Below are positions 25,529 through 35,986 of a stretch of 64,000 bases of DNA, one piece after another. The first letter of the stretch is position 1. Each line of letters opens with the position of its first letter. The DNA comes from JADCRZ01 sp037718865 (GTDB lineage: Bacteria; Bacteroidota; Bacteroidia; Chitinophagales; Chitinophagaceae). Location: positions 1-64,000 of the forward strand of contig JBBJMP010000014.1 in assembly GCA_037718865.1 (NCBI GenBank), given 5' to 3'. The position numbers and the translations under genes are program-made. The notes beneath the pieces are model-generated. The model was not told where the DNA came from. It ran no database searches and saw only the letters and a list, made by a program, of their open reading frames with translations.

Positions 25529-28500
25529 CTATCTATTATTTTCAAACTGGATGATTAATGTGCTGTCATTATTTCTTGCCAGTATATATGCCTCTTTTTT
25601 TCCAATATTAATTTTGTTGATATGCCGAACCTGGCCTTTTATTTGAAGCCCATTGATGCTTTCAGTTGTAAATGACCCATTTCCATGATTCAGTAACATT
25701 GTTCCAAAATCAGCGTCATTTCTTCCCATTTGTATATTATTTTCATAATAATTACCCACCAGCAAAATATCTGTAAAACGATCATCATTAACGTTGACTG
25801 TCACAGCATCCCTGTATGGAGATAATTGAGCCTCCCAGGGAAGCGGCTTTATGTCAAAATTCATGTTACCCTGATTCAACAAAACTGCATTGGAAAAATA
25901 GCTGGCAGTTAATACATCAGCTTTAGCAAGTTTCGAAGCAGAAAAAAGATCTTCCGTAGTAGCTTTTGCAAAATCACCTGCATATAAAAAATGTTTTTTC
26001 AGGATGGGCATTTGCTTTAGCAATTCATTATAGTTTGCAAAAGGCAATTCCCGGCCTCCCAGGTGATAAGTCAGGATTTGTTCTTTTTTCCCGTTTTCAT
26101 CAAAATCTGAATAATATAGTTTTACCGGTTCTTTTCTTGATGCTATTAACCTGCTGTTCAACCCGAGGTTACCGGCAATAAAATCAATCTTTCCATCATT
26201 GTTCAAGTCAACAGGCAAGATAAAATTCCACCAGCCATTTTTTTCGGTTAATATTTTTTTTGTAAATGTTCGGTTATAGTTAATAAAGGCAACAATACCT
26301 CCCCATTCTAAAGAAAGAATCAAATCCTTTTTTCCATCGTTATTCAAATCAAGCCACAAAGCTTTTGTTACAAAACCTATATGCGAAAGTTCCTTGCTAT
26401 ATTTTTCGGTAACATCTGTAAATCTCCCTGTTCCATCATTTTGTAAAAGGTATGATTGAGGTATCTCTCCATATTTGTACGGCACCGATCTTCCGCCGAT
26501 AAATAGATCTGCATAACCATCACTGTTAAAATCACAAGGAACGACACAGGATGCATTAACATACAAGCTATCAAATGCATCGATACTTTTTCTTAAATTG
26601 CCCTTTCCATCATTTAAATATATCCTGGGCGTAGGGTAAGAGGCTTGTTCATAATATTGATCCCCCCCACTGGCTACCACAAGGTCGGGATTGCCATCAT
26701 GATTTACATCCGTTATGCATGCATCTACATCTTCAAAAATACTATCATTCTCAAGGTCGCGTTGAATAATTTTACTGAATTTACCAGATTTTTCCTGTGA
26801 AAAAACAACGCTTTTTTTACCTCTGGATGAACCGATGAACACCTCATCCAATCCATCCATATTTAGATCCCCAACTGTAAGTGCCGGGCCTTCAGTTGAC
26901 AACATATGGGGTATCAATGGCTCCTGGTCGAATTCATTGAAATCATTTTCTTCATGCTTATACGTGAGGTTAGTCTTAGCAGTAATATCTTCCATTGGTT
27001 TTGAAAGATTTTTCCGATAATCAGCAATAACCCGATAATCAAATTTTGGAAGTTTTTCCTGGTAGTTGATCGTTAACCGGGAATTACCGGTTTGTAACTG
27101 GATAGGTTGATATGTATTATCGGGCCAGATTAAAAAAGCAGAATCGACTTTTGTCTTATTCAATCCAATATGAACCGATGTTTCCATGCTCGATAAAAAA
27201 CCCCTCACAGGATATTTTTCATAGATGCGTAAGCCATCATTGGCATACATAATTATTTTAGCACCGATCGCATTAATATTTTGTGCGGCCCCTTTTAATT
27301 TTATATCAATAAAAGCCCTGTCTTTTTTATCATTGCTTTTATTCTCATACAGTAAAGCAGGGTCATCAATGTTGTTTACTACAATATCCAAATCGCCGTC
27401 ATTATCAAAATCAGCAAATACAGCACCATTCGAATAGGTGTTCTGATTGTCTTTAATCTCACTCTCCATATCTTTAAATTGCAGTTCGCCATTATTCTTA
27501 AAAAGTCTGTTAGGTATTTTTATCTTTGGATACCTGTCTAATAAATTCATCTCCCTTTCATCAAGACTTTCGGTTCGTATTTTTTCCTGTATTGTTTGGT
27601 TAGAAATAAAGTTGAGATAATCAATGTCATTCAATCTTTTAGCAATACCATTCGTTACGAGCAGGTCTTTTAGCCCATCATTGTCAAAATCAAGCCATAA
27701 TGGACTCCAAGACCAATCCGTTGCATACAAGCCTGTATATAATCCTATCTCACTGAACATGCCGTTTCGGCGGTTCAGCTGCAAATTATTTCTTGTGTAC
27801 TGGTAGTTATACCCATAGCCAATTTTAAGATTGAAAATGTCATATGTATCTTCCCCTAAAGAACTTTTTAACATATAGGGATCATCAGGCAGCATGTCTG
27901 CTGATATAATTTCTGCGTATCCATCATTGTTAATATCAGCCACATCCACGCCCATTGAAAACTGACTGGTGTGCATCATCCTGCTAGTCAGTTCATCTTT
28001 AAAAGTTCCATCATGCTGGTTGATATACAGGTAATCATTTTCATTAAAATCATTCCCGATATATAAATCAGGATATCCATCCAGGTTAATATCAGCGGCA
28101 GCGATCCCTAAGCCATACCCAATTACGCAACTATTGATTCCTGATTCCTTTGTAACATCAATGAATTTATTCTTACTATCATTGCGATACAACCGGTCAC
28201 CGGAGAGCGGATTATATGAGCGCAGCTTTACATCGCGCGGGCCGAAAAAATTGTTTTGATAAGTTGAATGATTAAGTAAATACATGTCTAAATCACTGTC
28301 CATATCATAATCAATAAAAACAGCCTGTGTGCTGAAACCGGAAAAATCGAGCCCGTATTCTTGTGCCTTGTCTTCATAATGAGGCACTCCATTTTTATCA
28401 ATGCCCTTACATAGCAACAATTGATTGTGACTATGCAGTGTTTTGTGATTGCCAACCCTGCATATATATATATCAAGCAAGCCATCGTTATTAATATCAA

Positions 28501-28894
28501 TAACAGAGGTGCCAGTGGACCACGCTCCATCTGCGGGAATTTTCGCCTCAGCAGTTACATCCTTAAATCGTAGTTCTCCCTTATTGAGATATAATTTATT
28601 TTTGCTTTGATTGGCGGTAAAAAACAGGTCTACCAGGCCGTCATTATTAAAATCCCCGGCACCTACCCCTCCACCATTATAAAAATATAAATACTTGAAT
28701 ATATTAAACTGTTGTGTGGGAATTAGCTTGTTTGAAAAGTTTATACCGGTTTTTTTATCATTTAATACTTGAAATATTAGCTGGCGATTGTTTGCATGAG
28801 AGTTACAACCTTCCAAAAATAAAATACACATACACACAAATGCCGCCTTGAAAAACAGTTTATTCTTCAATAGTTGAATCGGGAATGAAATCAT
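25529..28894 (-). CDS. Giant FG-GAP/VCBS-repeat surface lipoprotein with ASPIC/UnbV domain
   Basis: A 1121-residue lipoprotein: the signal ends at Cys30 in CILFLEGCNSH. More than ten beta-propeller FG-GAP/VCBS repeats carry the Ca-binding type DxNxDGxxD loop (DFNNDGLVDLF, DINNDGLLDIY, DYDMDSDLDMY, DINLDGYPDLY, DFDNDGDLDIV, DVNHDGNPDLV, DLNNDGKIDFI). A central ASPIC/UnbV domain (~560-640, GAKIIMYANDGLRIYEKYPVRGFLSSMETSVHIG) splits them, suggesting two propellers. It sits between susD and the GH13 genes, where other loci have extra glycan-binding lipoproteins. A role in capturing the polysaccharide on the cell surface is inferred. There are no catalytic motifs. Confidence 0.85.
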   Translation of the reverse strand: MISFPIQLLKNKLFFKAAFVCMCILFLEGCNSHANNRQLIFQVLNDKKTGINFSNKLIPTQQFNIFKYLYFYNGGGVGAGDFNNDGLVDLFFTANQSKNKLYLNKGELRFKDVTAEAKIPADGAWSTGTSVIDINNDGLLDIYICRVGNHKTLHSHNQLLLCKGIDKNGVPHYEDKAQEYGLDFSGFSTQAVFIDYDMDSDLDMYLLNHSTYQNNFFGPRDVKLRSYNPLSGDRLYRNDSKNKFIDVTKESGINSCVIGYGLGIAAADINLDGYPDLYIGNDFNENDYLYINQHDGTFKDELTSRMMHTSQFSMGVDVADINNDGYAEIISADMLPDDPYMLKSSLGEDTYDIFNLKIGYGYNYQYTRNNLQLNRRNGMFSEIGLYTGLYATDWSWSPLWLDFDNDGLKDLLVTNGIAKRLNDIDYLNFISNQTIQEKIRTESLDEREMNLLDRYPKIKIPNRLFKNNGELQFKDMESEIKDNQNTYSNGAVFADFDNDGDLDIVVNNIDDPALLYENKSNDKKDRAFIDIKLKGAAQNINAIGAKIIMYANDGLRIYEKYPVRGFLSSMETSVHIGLNKTKVDSAFLIWPDNTYQPIQLQTGNSRLTINYQEKLPKFDYRVIADYRKNLSKPMEDITAKTNLTYKHEENDFNEFDQEPLIPHMLSTEGPALTVGDLNMDGLDEVFIGSSRGKKSVVFSQEKSGKFSKIIQRDLENDSIFEDVDACITDVNHDGNPDLVVASGGDQYYEQASYPTPRIYLNDGKGNLRKSIDAFDSLYVNASCVVPCDFNSDGYADLFIGGRSVPYKYGEIPQSYLLQNDGTGRFTDVTEKYSKELSHIGFVTKALWLDLNNDGKKDLILSLEWGGIVAFINYNRTFTKKILTEKNGWWNFILPVDLNNDGKIDFIAGNLGLNSRLIASRKEPVKLYYSDFDENGKKEQILTYHLGGRELPFANYNELLKQMPILKKHFLYAGDFAKATTEDLFSASKLAKADVLTASYFSNAVLLNQGNMNFDIKPLPWEAQLSPYRDAVTVNVNDDRFTDILLVGNYYENNIQMGRNDADFGTMLLNHGNGSFTTESINGLQIKGQVRHINKINIGKKEAYILARNNDSTLIIQFENNR

Positions 28895-29066
28895 AAATAA
28901 TACAGGATTTAATTTAAGTTATGATCTCATTCTTTTTCTTGTTCGTAGTACCTTGAAAATATATAAAGAAAACGTCTTTAGGAATGAATCCCCAAGGAAA
29001 GCCCTAGGACTATTTCGATTAAAATCTATTTTAATAAAATATTTTAGTGCTTAGAAACGTATATTT

Positions 29067-30557
29067 TTAATACCCTGGGTTTTGTTTCAGCAGCTTGTTT
29101 GCGTTCAGAGCGGCGGTAGGAATGGGAAATAACTTTCGGAAACTTTCAGATACACCTTTGAAATCATGAGCCAATAAGTATTTATCAAAACGAATCATAT
29201 CTTGTCTCCTGTGTCCTTCCCAATTCAATTCAAATCCTCTTTCATTATAAATATCATCCAGAGTAGGCGATGCAAGCAATGCAGGCAGACCGGCACGTAT
29301 TCTTATCGCATCTACATCTAGTTTTGCAGCCGGTGCATTTCCGAGTTTTACATTACATTCTGCTCTCATTAGCAAAATATCAGCATACCGATAAACGGGA
29401 AAGTCGTTGGAAGTTCCATTATTTATGACGCCCGCAGGAAAGAATTTGATATTCCTGGTACCCTCATTTGGGGCTGCCCCGGGGTTGTCCAGAGATGATA
29501 CAGTCTGAAGATAAGTTATCCCTGAAGGTTGTGGACCCCATAAAAATTGTTTTATGCGGATATCATCTGCATTGTATTTATCAACATAGTCTTTGATAAC
29601 TACAGTACCATTCCATCCACCTAAATTTGCAACTCTTTTATTCCCATCATCGAAATTCAAGCCTCTTACAGCATATATGTTATTGCCAACGACAGCTGCC
29701 GTATTAAATATGGCTAAAATTGTTTCATCATCGGGACACCTATCTCCAAATAACTCATAATAACGGTATCCTAATGGACTTGAAGCATTGGCGGCTCCCG
29801 GATGAAGTGTAAAACCTCCTGTACTAACCTTATTGCATGCTGCCAGACACTCGTTCCACTTAGCGGTTCCGGTATAAACCTCTGCATTTAGGTACAATTT
29901 TGCTAACAATGTATAGCCTGCCCATTTATTAAACCTTCCATAATAAGCACCACCCTTTGTTTCAGACAGAAGATCTACATTTTCCTTTAATTCTTTTTCA
30001 ATAAAATTGAAAACATCCTTGCGGGAGGTTTGCGGAATTTTATCAACTGTTATGTTATTTTCTGTGTAAAATGGTACGTCTCCAAAATCATCTATGAGCA
30101 AATAATAGTAGAAAGCCCTTAATACTTTTGCTTCTGCAATTTTTGCAGGGTCAGCCTTAGCATTATTTAACAGTTCTATTGCAAGGTTAGCCTTAAAAAC
30201 GGAATTGTATAACCAGACCCATACATTATTGATAATACCGGGAGTGCTGGGAGTCCAGGTATGCTTGTAAAGAATAGAAAAATCCAATTGCCAGTCACCT
30301 GTGTTGCGATGTGGTATAACCTGCTCATCCGTAGAGAAACAGTTTACATCGTACCAGCAATTATCGAATCCTGCATAGTTGGCTCCCCAATTACTGTTAA
30401 GTTGTGAGGCGACACTGGCAAGCGCCGCATTTGAACCGGCAGGCGTGCTATAAAACTCTGTTGCTGTATACCTATCATAAACTGTCTCATCTAATTTTGT
30501 GCAATTTTGTAATAACAAGGCAGCCATTGATACTGATATGATGATTATTTTTTTCAT
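29067..30557 (-). CDS. SusD/RagB-family outer-membrane glycan-binding lipoprotein (PUL 1)
   Basis: A 496-residue SusD homologue. The lipoprotein signal ends at Cys19 in LLLQNCTKLDE. TPR-like helices contain KANLAIELLNNA, AEAKVLRAFYYYLLIDDFGDVPF and KEL-type blocks. The C terminus has the family YADILLMRAECNVKLG, ARL-type VDAIRIRAGLP and ERGFELNWEGHRRQDMIRFDKY signatures. It lids the SusC barrel and binds the oligosaccharide at the cell surface. The gene begins 22 bp after susC, the classical susCD pair. Given the GH13 neighbours, the ligand is likely an alpha-glucan. Confidence 0.95.
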   Translation of the reverse strand: MKKIIIISVSMAALLLQNCTKLDETVYDRYTATEFYSTPAGSNAALASVASQLNSNWGANYAGFDNCWYDVNCFSTDEQVIPHRNTGDWQLDFSILYKHTWTPSTPGIINNVWVWLYNSVFKANLAIELLNNAKADPAKIAEAKVLRAFYYYLLIDDFGDVPFYTENNITVDKIPQTSRKDVFNFIEKELKENVDLLSETKGGAYYGRFNKWAGYTLLAKLYLNAEVYTGTAKWNECLAACNKVSTGGFTLHPGAANASSPLGYRYYELFGDRCPDDETILAIFNTAAVVGNNIYAVRGLNFDDGNKRVANLGGWNGTVVIKDYVDKYNADDIRIKQFLWGPQPSGITYLQTVSSLDNPGAAPNEGTRNIKFFPAGVINNGTSNDFPVYRYADILLMRAECNVKLGNAPAAKLDVDAIRIRAGLPALLASPTLDDIYNERGFELNWEGHRRQDMIRFDKYLLAHDFKGVSESFRKLFPIPTAALNANKLLKQNPGY

Positions 30558-30579
30558 TTTTATTCCTTTTTCTTGACAG

Positions 30580-33534
30580 TTATTTAAAAATCACATTTAT
30601 TCCCAATCCAAAAGACCTGGTGCGTGGATAAATACCATTGTCACCGCCAGAGCCACTTCCTCCATTCACATTTACTTCAGGATCAAGGCCGGTGTATTCT
30701 GTAAACACAGCAATATTATTGCCGGTAGCAGAAACCCGCAATGCACTGATATATTTAACATTGGCAAGGTTAAACCTATATCCTATGGAAAAGTTTTCAA
30801 ACCGTACAAAAGAACCATTTTCTAACCACAAATGAGACCCAAATTGAGAAGTAAATAATCCAAGCTCTTCAGCAGATCTAAGGATATTTGACTTTCCAAT
30901 GTTTTCGTATAAACTAAGGCTTCGTCTCAAGCTATTGTATATTTTATTCCCACCTGAGCCTCGCCATAACATAGATATATCAACATTTTTGTAAACGAAA
31001 GAAGGTGCAAACGCATACGTATACTTAGGTAACGAAGAACCCTTTATTACCCGATCGGGACTAGTGTTTCCAACTTCAATTTTACCATTTTTGTCTACAT
31101 CCTCAACTGTTTCGCCATTGGTAGCATTTTTACCTGAATGCAACAGAATATTAAAAGTGCCTATAGGCTGTCCTTTTATTAAATATGAATTATTCCCCCA
31201 ATCAACATTATTTGTGTTCAATGGAATCTCGTTAATGCTTCCGCTTAATTCAAGTACTTCATTTTTCATCAATGATAGATTTCCGGCAAGTGTTAGTGAA
31301 GCATTTGCTAATTTAATTGCCAGATAATTGAGGGTTAGGTCAATACCTTTATTAGACATTGTTCCTACATTGGCAAAAACAGTGTTAAAGGGAAAGGGAG
31401 GTTGCGGTACAGTATAATTAAAGAGGAGATTTGTTGTTTCGGAAGTGTATGCCTCCACTGTACCTGAAAGCCTGTTTTTTAGAATAGAAAAATCCAGCCC
31501 TACATTCGTCATTTTTTTTGTTTCCCATGTAAGATCTGAATTAGCATTTTGGCTAATAATAAAATTTGTTGCCTGGCTACCTCCAAAGAAGGTATTGCCC
31601 GAGGCACCTACTAAAAGAAGGGAATTTTGCGGGCCTAATCCTTGTACATTTCCTGTAACCCCATAACCGCCCTTTAGTTTTAAGTTGGTGAATATTTTTT
31701 GGTTCGCCATAAAAGGCTCTTCAGCGATATTCCATGCAACTGCTATCGAAGGGAAATTTCCCCATTTTTGATTAGCACCTAATACAGAGGAACCATCTCT
31801 TCTAATGCTTGCAGTGATCAAATACCGGTCTAAATACGAATAATTAACTCGGCCCAGGAATGAGATCAAAGTCCGGTCATTCCTATAAGAAGTGAAATCG
31901 CCAGGCGTAACTCTGCTGAGGTCGCCATTCTGCAAAGCATTATATGTTGTAAGATCATTTACAAACCCCTTCGCTTGTGCAAAATTTCCCTGGTAGTCTT
32001 GCCTTTGCCACTCATAAACAACTGTTGCCGCTAAATTGTGAACGCCCGATCGTTTATTGTAATTAAGGCTAATATCCATTAATTTTTCATCCGCCCTGGA
32101 ATTAGTAACGTTGGCTCTGCCGTTGCTTCTTATGGCATCGGGCTCTGTTGATGCTGCTGGGATGTAAAATCCATTGTTATTATCTACTTTTCGCCAACTG
32201 CCAAACCATCCGGCAGTCAATCCCCTTATTAATTCAAGATCGGCCTTAAAAGTACCGAACAAAGAATTACTTCGAATGTGATTTGAAACGGTTTGAGCCA
32301 CACCAAATGGATTTATATACTCAAACACGTTATTGTCTGTAAAATAAGTGCCATCGGGTTTGTATATAGGATCAGTTGGTCTCGATATATAGGTATTACT
32401 GATTAAATTTGATCTGAAAGCTGCCCTGCCAATATTACTAGGACTTCCTAAAGAATTGCTGATGCCGTTATTCAGATTCATCGTGAGTGTTAGTTTATCA
32501 TCAAGCGCTTTTAGGGTAGTCTGTATGCGACCATTATAATTTCGGTAATCCGAATTAATAACAGTGCCATTTTGCAAAATGGCGTTTAGAGAAGCACGAT
32601 AACCAAAACTGTTAGTACCTCCCCCAAATGATACTGTATGGTTTTGCGTAAATCCCGTCTGGGTGAGAAGATCAAACCAATCATTATCAGCACCATGATT
32701 AGCACTGGAAGGAACTCGCCATTTTGTTGCTTGTTGACTCCATTCGGCTGCATTTAACACATCCAATTTGTTAGCAAACATATCTACAGAAGCGGAGCCG
32801 TTATATTCTAAAGATGTCCTACCATTTACGCTTTTTTTGGTAGTTACTATAATAACACCTGGAGCACCTCGAGAGCCGTAAATCGCAGTGGAGGAAGCAT
32901 CTTTCAATACATCAATTGATTCAATTTCATTTGGCGGAATTTGGTTCAACAAGTCTAGGTTGCCCTGTACGCCATCCACCACAACCAATGGATTATTTCC
33001 ACCCCTTAATGATGTAATACCTCTGATTCTTACGTTTGGAGTTGAACCGGGTTCGCTACCAACTTGAGTAACATTTACTCCTGCAGCCCTTCCGGCAATT
33101 TGCTGAAGTGGACTAGTGATTGCCCCTTGATTAAAATTTTTGTTGGATATACTTGATACAGAACCTGTCAAATCCTTCCTCCTTGAGGTACCATAACCAA
33201 CCACAACTACATCGGTTAAAGATTCTCCTGGAGAAGCCAATGTAATCTCAATAGTAGTTTTACTGCCTATACTTACTTCCTGATTAGTGTATCCTACGGA
33301 AGATATTACCAGTGCTTTAGCCAAAGCGGGAATAGTAAGTGTAAAAGTACCCATTGAATCAGCAGCCGTCCCAATAGAAGTACCTTTAAGTGTAACGGTA
33401 GCACCTGGTATAGGATTATTTTTCACATCATAAACAGTCCCACTAATTGTTCTGTTTTGCGCGTTCACCTCCTGAAATACAAATAAAAACAACAGAGGAA
33501 GAAGCATCGCACGAAGCATTCGTTTTAGTTTCAT
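30580..33534 (-). CDS. SusC/RagA-family TonB-dependent glycan transporter (PUL 1)
   Basis: A 984-residue outer-membrane protein. The signal peptide (FQEVNAQ) is followed by a carboxypeptidase-like regulatory domain (ISGTVYDVKNNPIPGATVTLKG), then the SusC signature VVVVGYGTSRRKDLTGSVSSIS as TonB box/plug start, DVLKDASSTAIYGSRGAPGVIIVTTK, and a 22-strand barrel ending in an aromatic residue (GLGINVIFK). It imports oligosaccharides with energy from TonB. The frame is open to 33648, but the real start is MKLKRMLRAM at 33534, because the 38 residues before it are not signal-like. The 423-bp upstream gap (33535-33957) is very A+T-rich with an A tract at 33823-33852 and no gene. Confidence 0.95.
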   Translation of the reverse strand: MKLKRMLRAMLLPLLFLFVFQEVNAQNRTISGTVYDVKNNPIPGATVTLKGTSIGTAADSMGTFTLTIPALAKALVISSVGYTNQEVSIGSKTTIEITLASPGESLTDVVVVGYGTSRRKDLTGSVSSISNKNFNQGAITSPLQQIAGRAAGVNVTQVGSEPGSTPNVRIRGITSLRGGNNPLVVVDGVQGNLDLLNQIPPNEIESIDVLKDASSTAIYGSRGAPGVIIVTTKKSVNGRTSLEYNGSASVDMFANKLDVLNAAEWSQQATKWRVPSSANHGADNDWFDLLTQTGFTQNHTVSFGGGTNSFGYRASLNAILQNGTVINSDYRNYNGRIQTTLKALDDKLTLTMNLNNGISNSLGSPSNIGRAAFRSNLISNTYISRPTDPIYKPDGTYFTDNNVFEYINPFGVAQTVSNHIRSNSLFGTFKADLELIRGLTAGWFGSWRKVDNNNGFYIPAASTEPDAIRSNGRANVTNSRADEKLMDISLNYNKRSGVHNLAATVVYEWQRQDYQGNFAQAKGFVNDLTTYNALQNGDLSRVTPGDFTSYRNDRTLISFLGRVNYSYLDRYLITASIRRDGSSVLGANQKWGNFPSIAVAWNIAEEPFMANQKIFTNLKLKGGYGVTGNVQGLGPQNSLLLVGASGNTFFGGSQATNFIISQNANSDLTWETKKMTNVGLDFSILKNRLSGTVEAYTSETTNLLFNYTVPQPPFPFNTVFANVGTMSNKGIDLTLNYLAIKLANASLTLAGNLSLMKNEVLELSGSINEIPLNTNNVDWGNNSYLIKGQPIGTFNILLHSGKNATNGETVEDVDKNGKIEVGNTSPDRVIKGSSLPKYTYAFAPSFVYKNVDISMLWRGSGGNKIYNSLRRSLSLYENIGKSNILRSAEELGLFTSQFGSHLWLENGSFVRFENFSIGYRFNLANVKYISALRVSATGNNIAVFTEYTGLDPEVNVNGGSGSGGDNGIYPRTRSFGLGINVIFK

Positions 33535-33957
33535 GTGTATAATGTTTTTATATGATTCTTTCAGAAAGATTAAAAGCTTTATTTTATATTTTATTTCTGC
33601 TTCGGAAAATAGTCTAAAAAATACCGTAAATGATATGGGGTAAAGCATCTTTGGGATGCGTAAAGAATAACAAACAAAAAGGGGAATATTTTACACACAA
33701 GTATATACAAAAGCATTTCTACCTCACTTGTCCTTAGTTATGGCTTTAGTTGTAATGTGCTAATGAATTACTTAATGGAGCAAAAAGTAATAATGAAAAT
33801 TGATTTAGCAAAATTTAAACTAAAAAGATAGAAAAAAATAAAAAAAAAAGAATCAATAGCTTAAAGAATATCAATTAAATATTTGATAATCAAGTATTAA
33901 TGAATCATATTATAAATATCATTAATATAGTTGAAAAATTAACATATCGAAGGTAAT

Positions 33958-35655
33958 TTAGAAATTTAAGGTAGTAATTTCTAGGAGTTTCCTTTCAAAT
34001 TCATCTTTAGAAATAATGGTCTTACTTCGGATCTTAGTTTTTTTAGAGTATATAGTATTGATTGAATAATCTAGAATTTCTGCGATTTTCTCATTTTCTG
34101 TTATCCCCAGTCTGATGAGGGCAAATATTCGAAGTTCAGTATTTAATAATTGGTCTTTTTTAAGTATTATTTTATCTTCGTCCTTAAACAACGTATTGAA
34201 TTGAGTAACAAAATTCGGAAACAATGTTATAAAGACTTTATCAAAGCTACTTAAAAGTTCTTCCTTATCTTTTCTAAAATCAATGCTTTTAAGGATCAAT
34301 TTAATTTCCTCCCATTTTCGTTCCGCCAGTTTTTTATCTATTGAATTTATTAATTTTTCAATCTTTGTCAAAAACTCATTATCCATATTGAAGTAGTATC
34401 CAATATATTCTTCCTTAATTTTATTGGCCTCCGATAATTGGCGGTTTAATTCCTGCAACTGGATATTATATTTTTTCTTCAATTCATTGGCTTCGACTAA
34501 CTCCTGGTTAATTTGTTGTTGTTTTAAGCTTGCTTCCAATAAACCCAACCTTGCCATTTTCAAATTTTTTACCTGGTTTCTAATGATGAGTCCAAAGCCT
34601 GTTAATACCAATACCAGAAAAGTAAGAACCATCAAATAAGTTATTAATTTTTGCTTTTGGGTTTTTATAGTATTGATCATTTCACCTTTAATCAGTGGTA
34701 GAATAGCTCCAATTTGAACTTTTCTTAGTCTCGCATTGTAAAAGGTAGCATCTGCATTAGCCTTCTCAATATATAAGGCAGCATCTGTTATATTCGCTTC
34801 CTTAAATATAATGGTGGCTAAATTTAAGAGCGCCAAAGTTTCTTTAGTGGAGGACTTTATGTCTGCTATTGAGGCTTGAATAAGATAATCTTTTGCATTA
34901 GCATTAATCCCTTGCTCCATTAAAATGCCACCAATCATTGAAGTTACTAAAGCGATTTGATGATATGATAGGTTTTTCCGGACAATCAGCTTATTTAAAT
35001 TGAATAAAGCGCTATCGGCGTTGCCTTTCTTTAAATATTTTAACGCTAAAAAAAAAGAATATTCAAAAAAGCTTTGGGGATACAAATTTAAAGAAGAGTC
35101 AATATATGAATTGGCTTTGGTATTATAAAAAGGAGAATGAAAGCTATCATTATTAAATTCGGCGAGGTGATAATAGCATCGAGCAGTTAATGAATAGTAA
35201 TCGGCTTTAACGTTAGCAGAAACATCTTTGATTACTATAAGATTTAAAGAGTCAAAAGTTTCTTTAAATAAACCTCCTGAAAGCATTATAAAAACCAGTT
35301 TTATTTTTGCATCGGCAAGTAACGAAGGGTCATTTCTATATTCAGCTAACTTTCGAAGCATTTTTGCATAACTTAATGCAGAATCGTAATTGTACAACTT
35401 ATATTCTTCGTATAATTTTAGATAACTATCATACTTGGCATTAAGATCGCTTTTAGAACTTTCATTTAGCAAGCTCTTTATTTGCGAGATTGTCTTTAAT
35501 TTTTTATTATCGTAAAGCTGTGCCTCTTTAATTGCAGTTTTTAATTCGGTAACTAAGCTATCAGTACGTGGCGAAGCAAAAGAAACAAAATTATATAGGA
35601 GCAAAAGAAAACATATGAATATTGGTTTAATTCGTTTATTACCAATTATAAACAT
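33958..35655 (-). CDS. SusR-like membrane-bound transcriptional regulator (TPR, TM, HTH)
   Basis: A 565-residue regulator. An N-terminal signal/anchor (FIIGNKRIKPIFICFLLLLY) leads to a periplasmic TPR-like helical region (~30-320), a transmembrane helix (~337-358, LITYLMVLTFLVLVLTGFGL), a cytoplasmic coiled coil (~360-415, Gln/Glu/Leu-rich) and a DUF6377-type C-terminal region. The last carries IKEEYIGYYFNM, LFPNFVTQFNTLF, and a LuxR-like HTH in LNTELRIFALIRLGI, KIAEILDYSINTIYSKKTKIR. This is the architecture of SusR, which senses maltooligosaccharides in the periplasm and activates the sus genes. The frame runs open to 35847, but that part only reads through a transposase remnant out of frame. 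ATG 35655 or 35667 is the likely start. It stands directly upstream of susC in the same direction. Confidence 0.85.
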   Translation of the reverse strand: MFIIGNKRIKPIFICFLLLLYNFVSFASPRTDSLVTELKTAIKEAQLYDNKKLKTISQIKSLLNESSKSDLNAKYDSYLKLYEEYKLYNYDSALSYAKMLRKLAEYRNDPSLLADAKIKLVFIMLSGGLFKETFDSLNLIVIKDVSANVKADYYSLTARCYYHLAEFNNDSFHSPFYNTKANSYIDSSLNLYPQSFFEYSFFLALKYLKKGNADSALFNLNKLIVRKNLSYHQIALVTSMIGGILMEQGINANAKDYLIQASIADIKSSTKETLALLNLATIIFKEANITDAALYIEKANADATFYNARLRKVQIGAILPLIKGEMINTIKTQKQKLITYLMVLTFLVLVLTGFGLIIRNQVKNLKMARLGLLEASLKQQQINQELVEANELKKKYNIQLQELNRQLSEANKIKEEYIGYYFNMDNEFLTKIEKLINSIDKKLAERKWEEIKLILKSIDFRKDKEELLSSFDKVFITLFPNFVTQFNTLFKDEDKIILKKDQLLNTELRIFALIRLGITENEKIAEILDYSINTIYSKKTKIRSKTIISKDEFERKLLEITTLNF

Positions 35656-35666
35656 ATCATATATCA

Positions 35667-35939
35667 TTAATGTCTGGTTAAATAGGTTGATTTCAATTCG
35701 TGAAATTGTTTGCCAAATCCTAAATGATAATGCTTGGATTGATGGGCGTTGATACAAATAAGTAAATCTCTGAGGCTGTCTCGATTGCTTAATTGACCAA
35801 ACACCATGCATAACATTTGATTCCAGCAGGTAAAATGCTTTACCCATTTGTCGCCTTTATATCTAAGAACACATCGATCAAATATTCTTGAAGGCAAAAA
35901 TGTAACAATCAGTGCAAAGACATATTTGCCTTGATTCAT
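35667..35939 (-). pseudogene. Truncated IS4-type transposase (DUF4372 N-terminal domain only)
   Basis: The minus frame encodes MNQGKYVFALIVTFLPSRIF, then KHFTCWNQMLCMVFGQLSNRD and DLLICINAHQSKHYHLGFGK. This is the conserved N-terminal domain of IS4-family transposases common in Bacteroidota. Homology stops after about 80 residues. The frame then ends at a TAA that overlaps an ATG of the SusR-like gene (TAATG). The DDE catalytic domain and the 3' end of the element are missing. A semi-palindromic GCGATTTCAAATCGTC near 35971-35986 may be the surviving element end. The remnant shows past insertion and deletion right at the PUL 1 / PUL 2 border. Confidence 0.8.
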
Positions 35940-35986
35940 AACGTTACTGATTTTTAGTAAGTTAAGCATTTGGCGATTTCAAATCG

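Noticed and set aside
33535..33648. 38-residue N-terminal extension of PUL 1 SusC
   Set aside because: It is not signal-like. MKLKRM at 33534 starts a normal signal peptide.
35656..35847. N-terminal extension of the SusR-like regulator
   Set aside because: These codons read the transposase remnant out of frame. A proper signal/anchor begins only at 35655.
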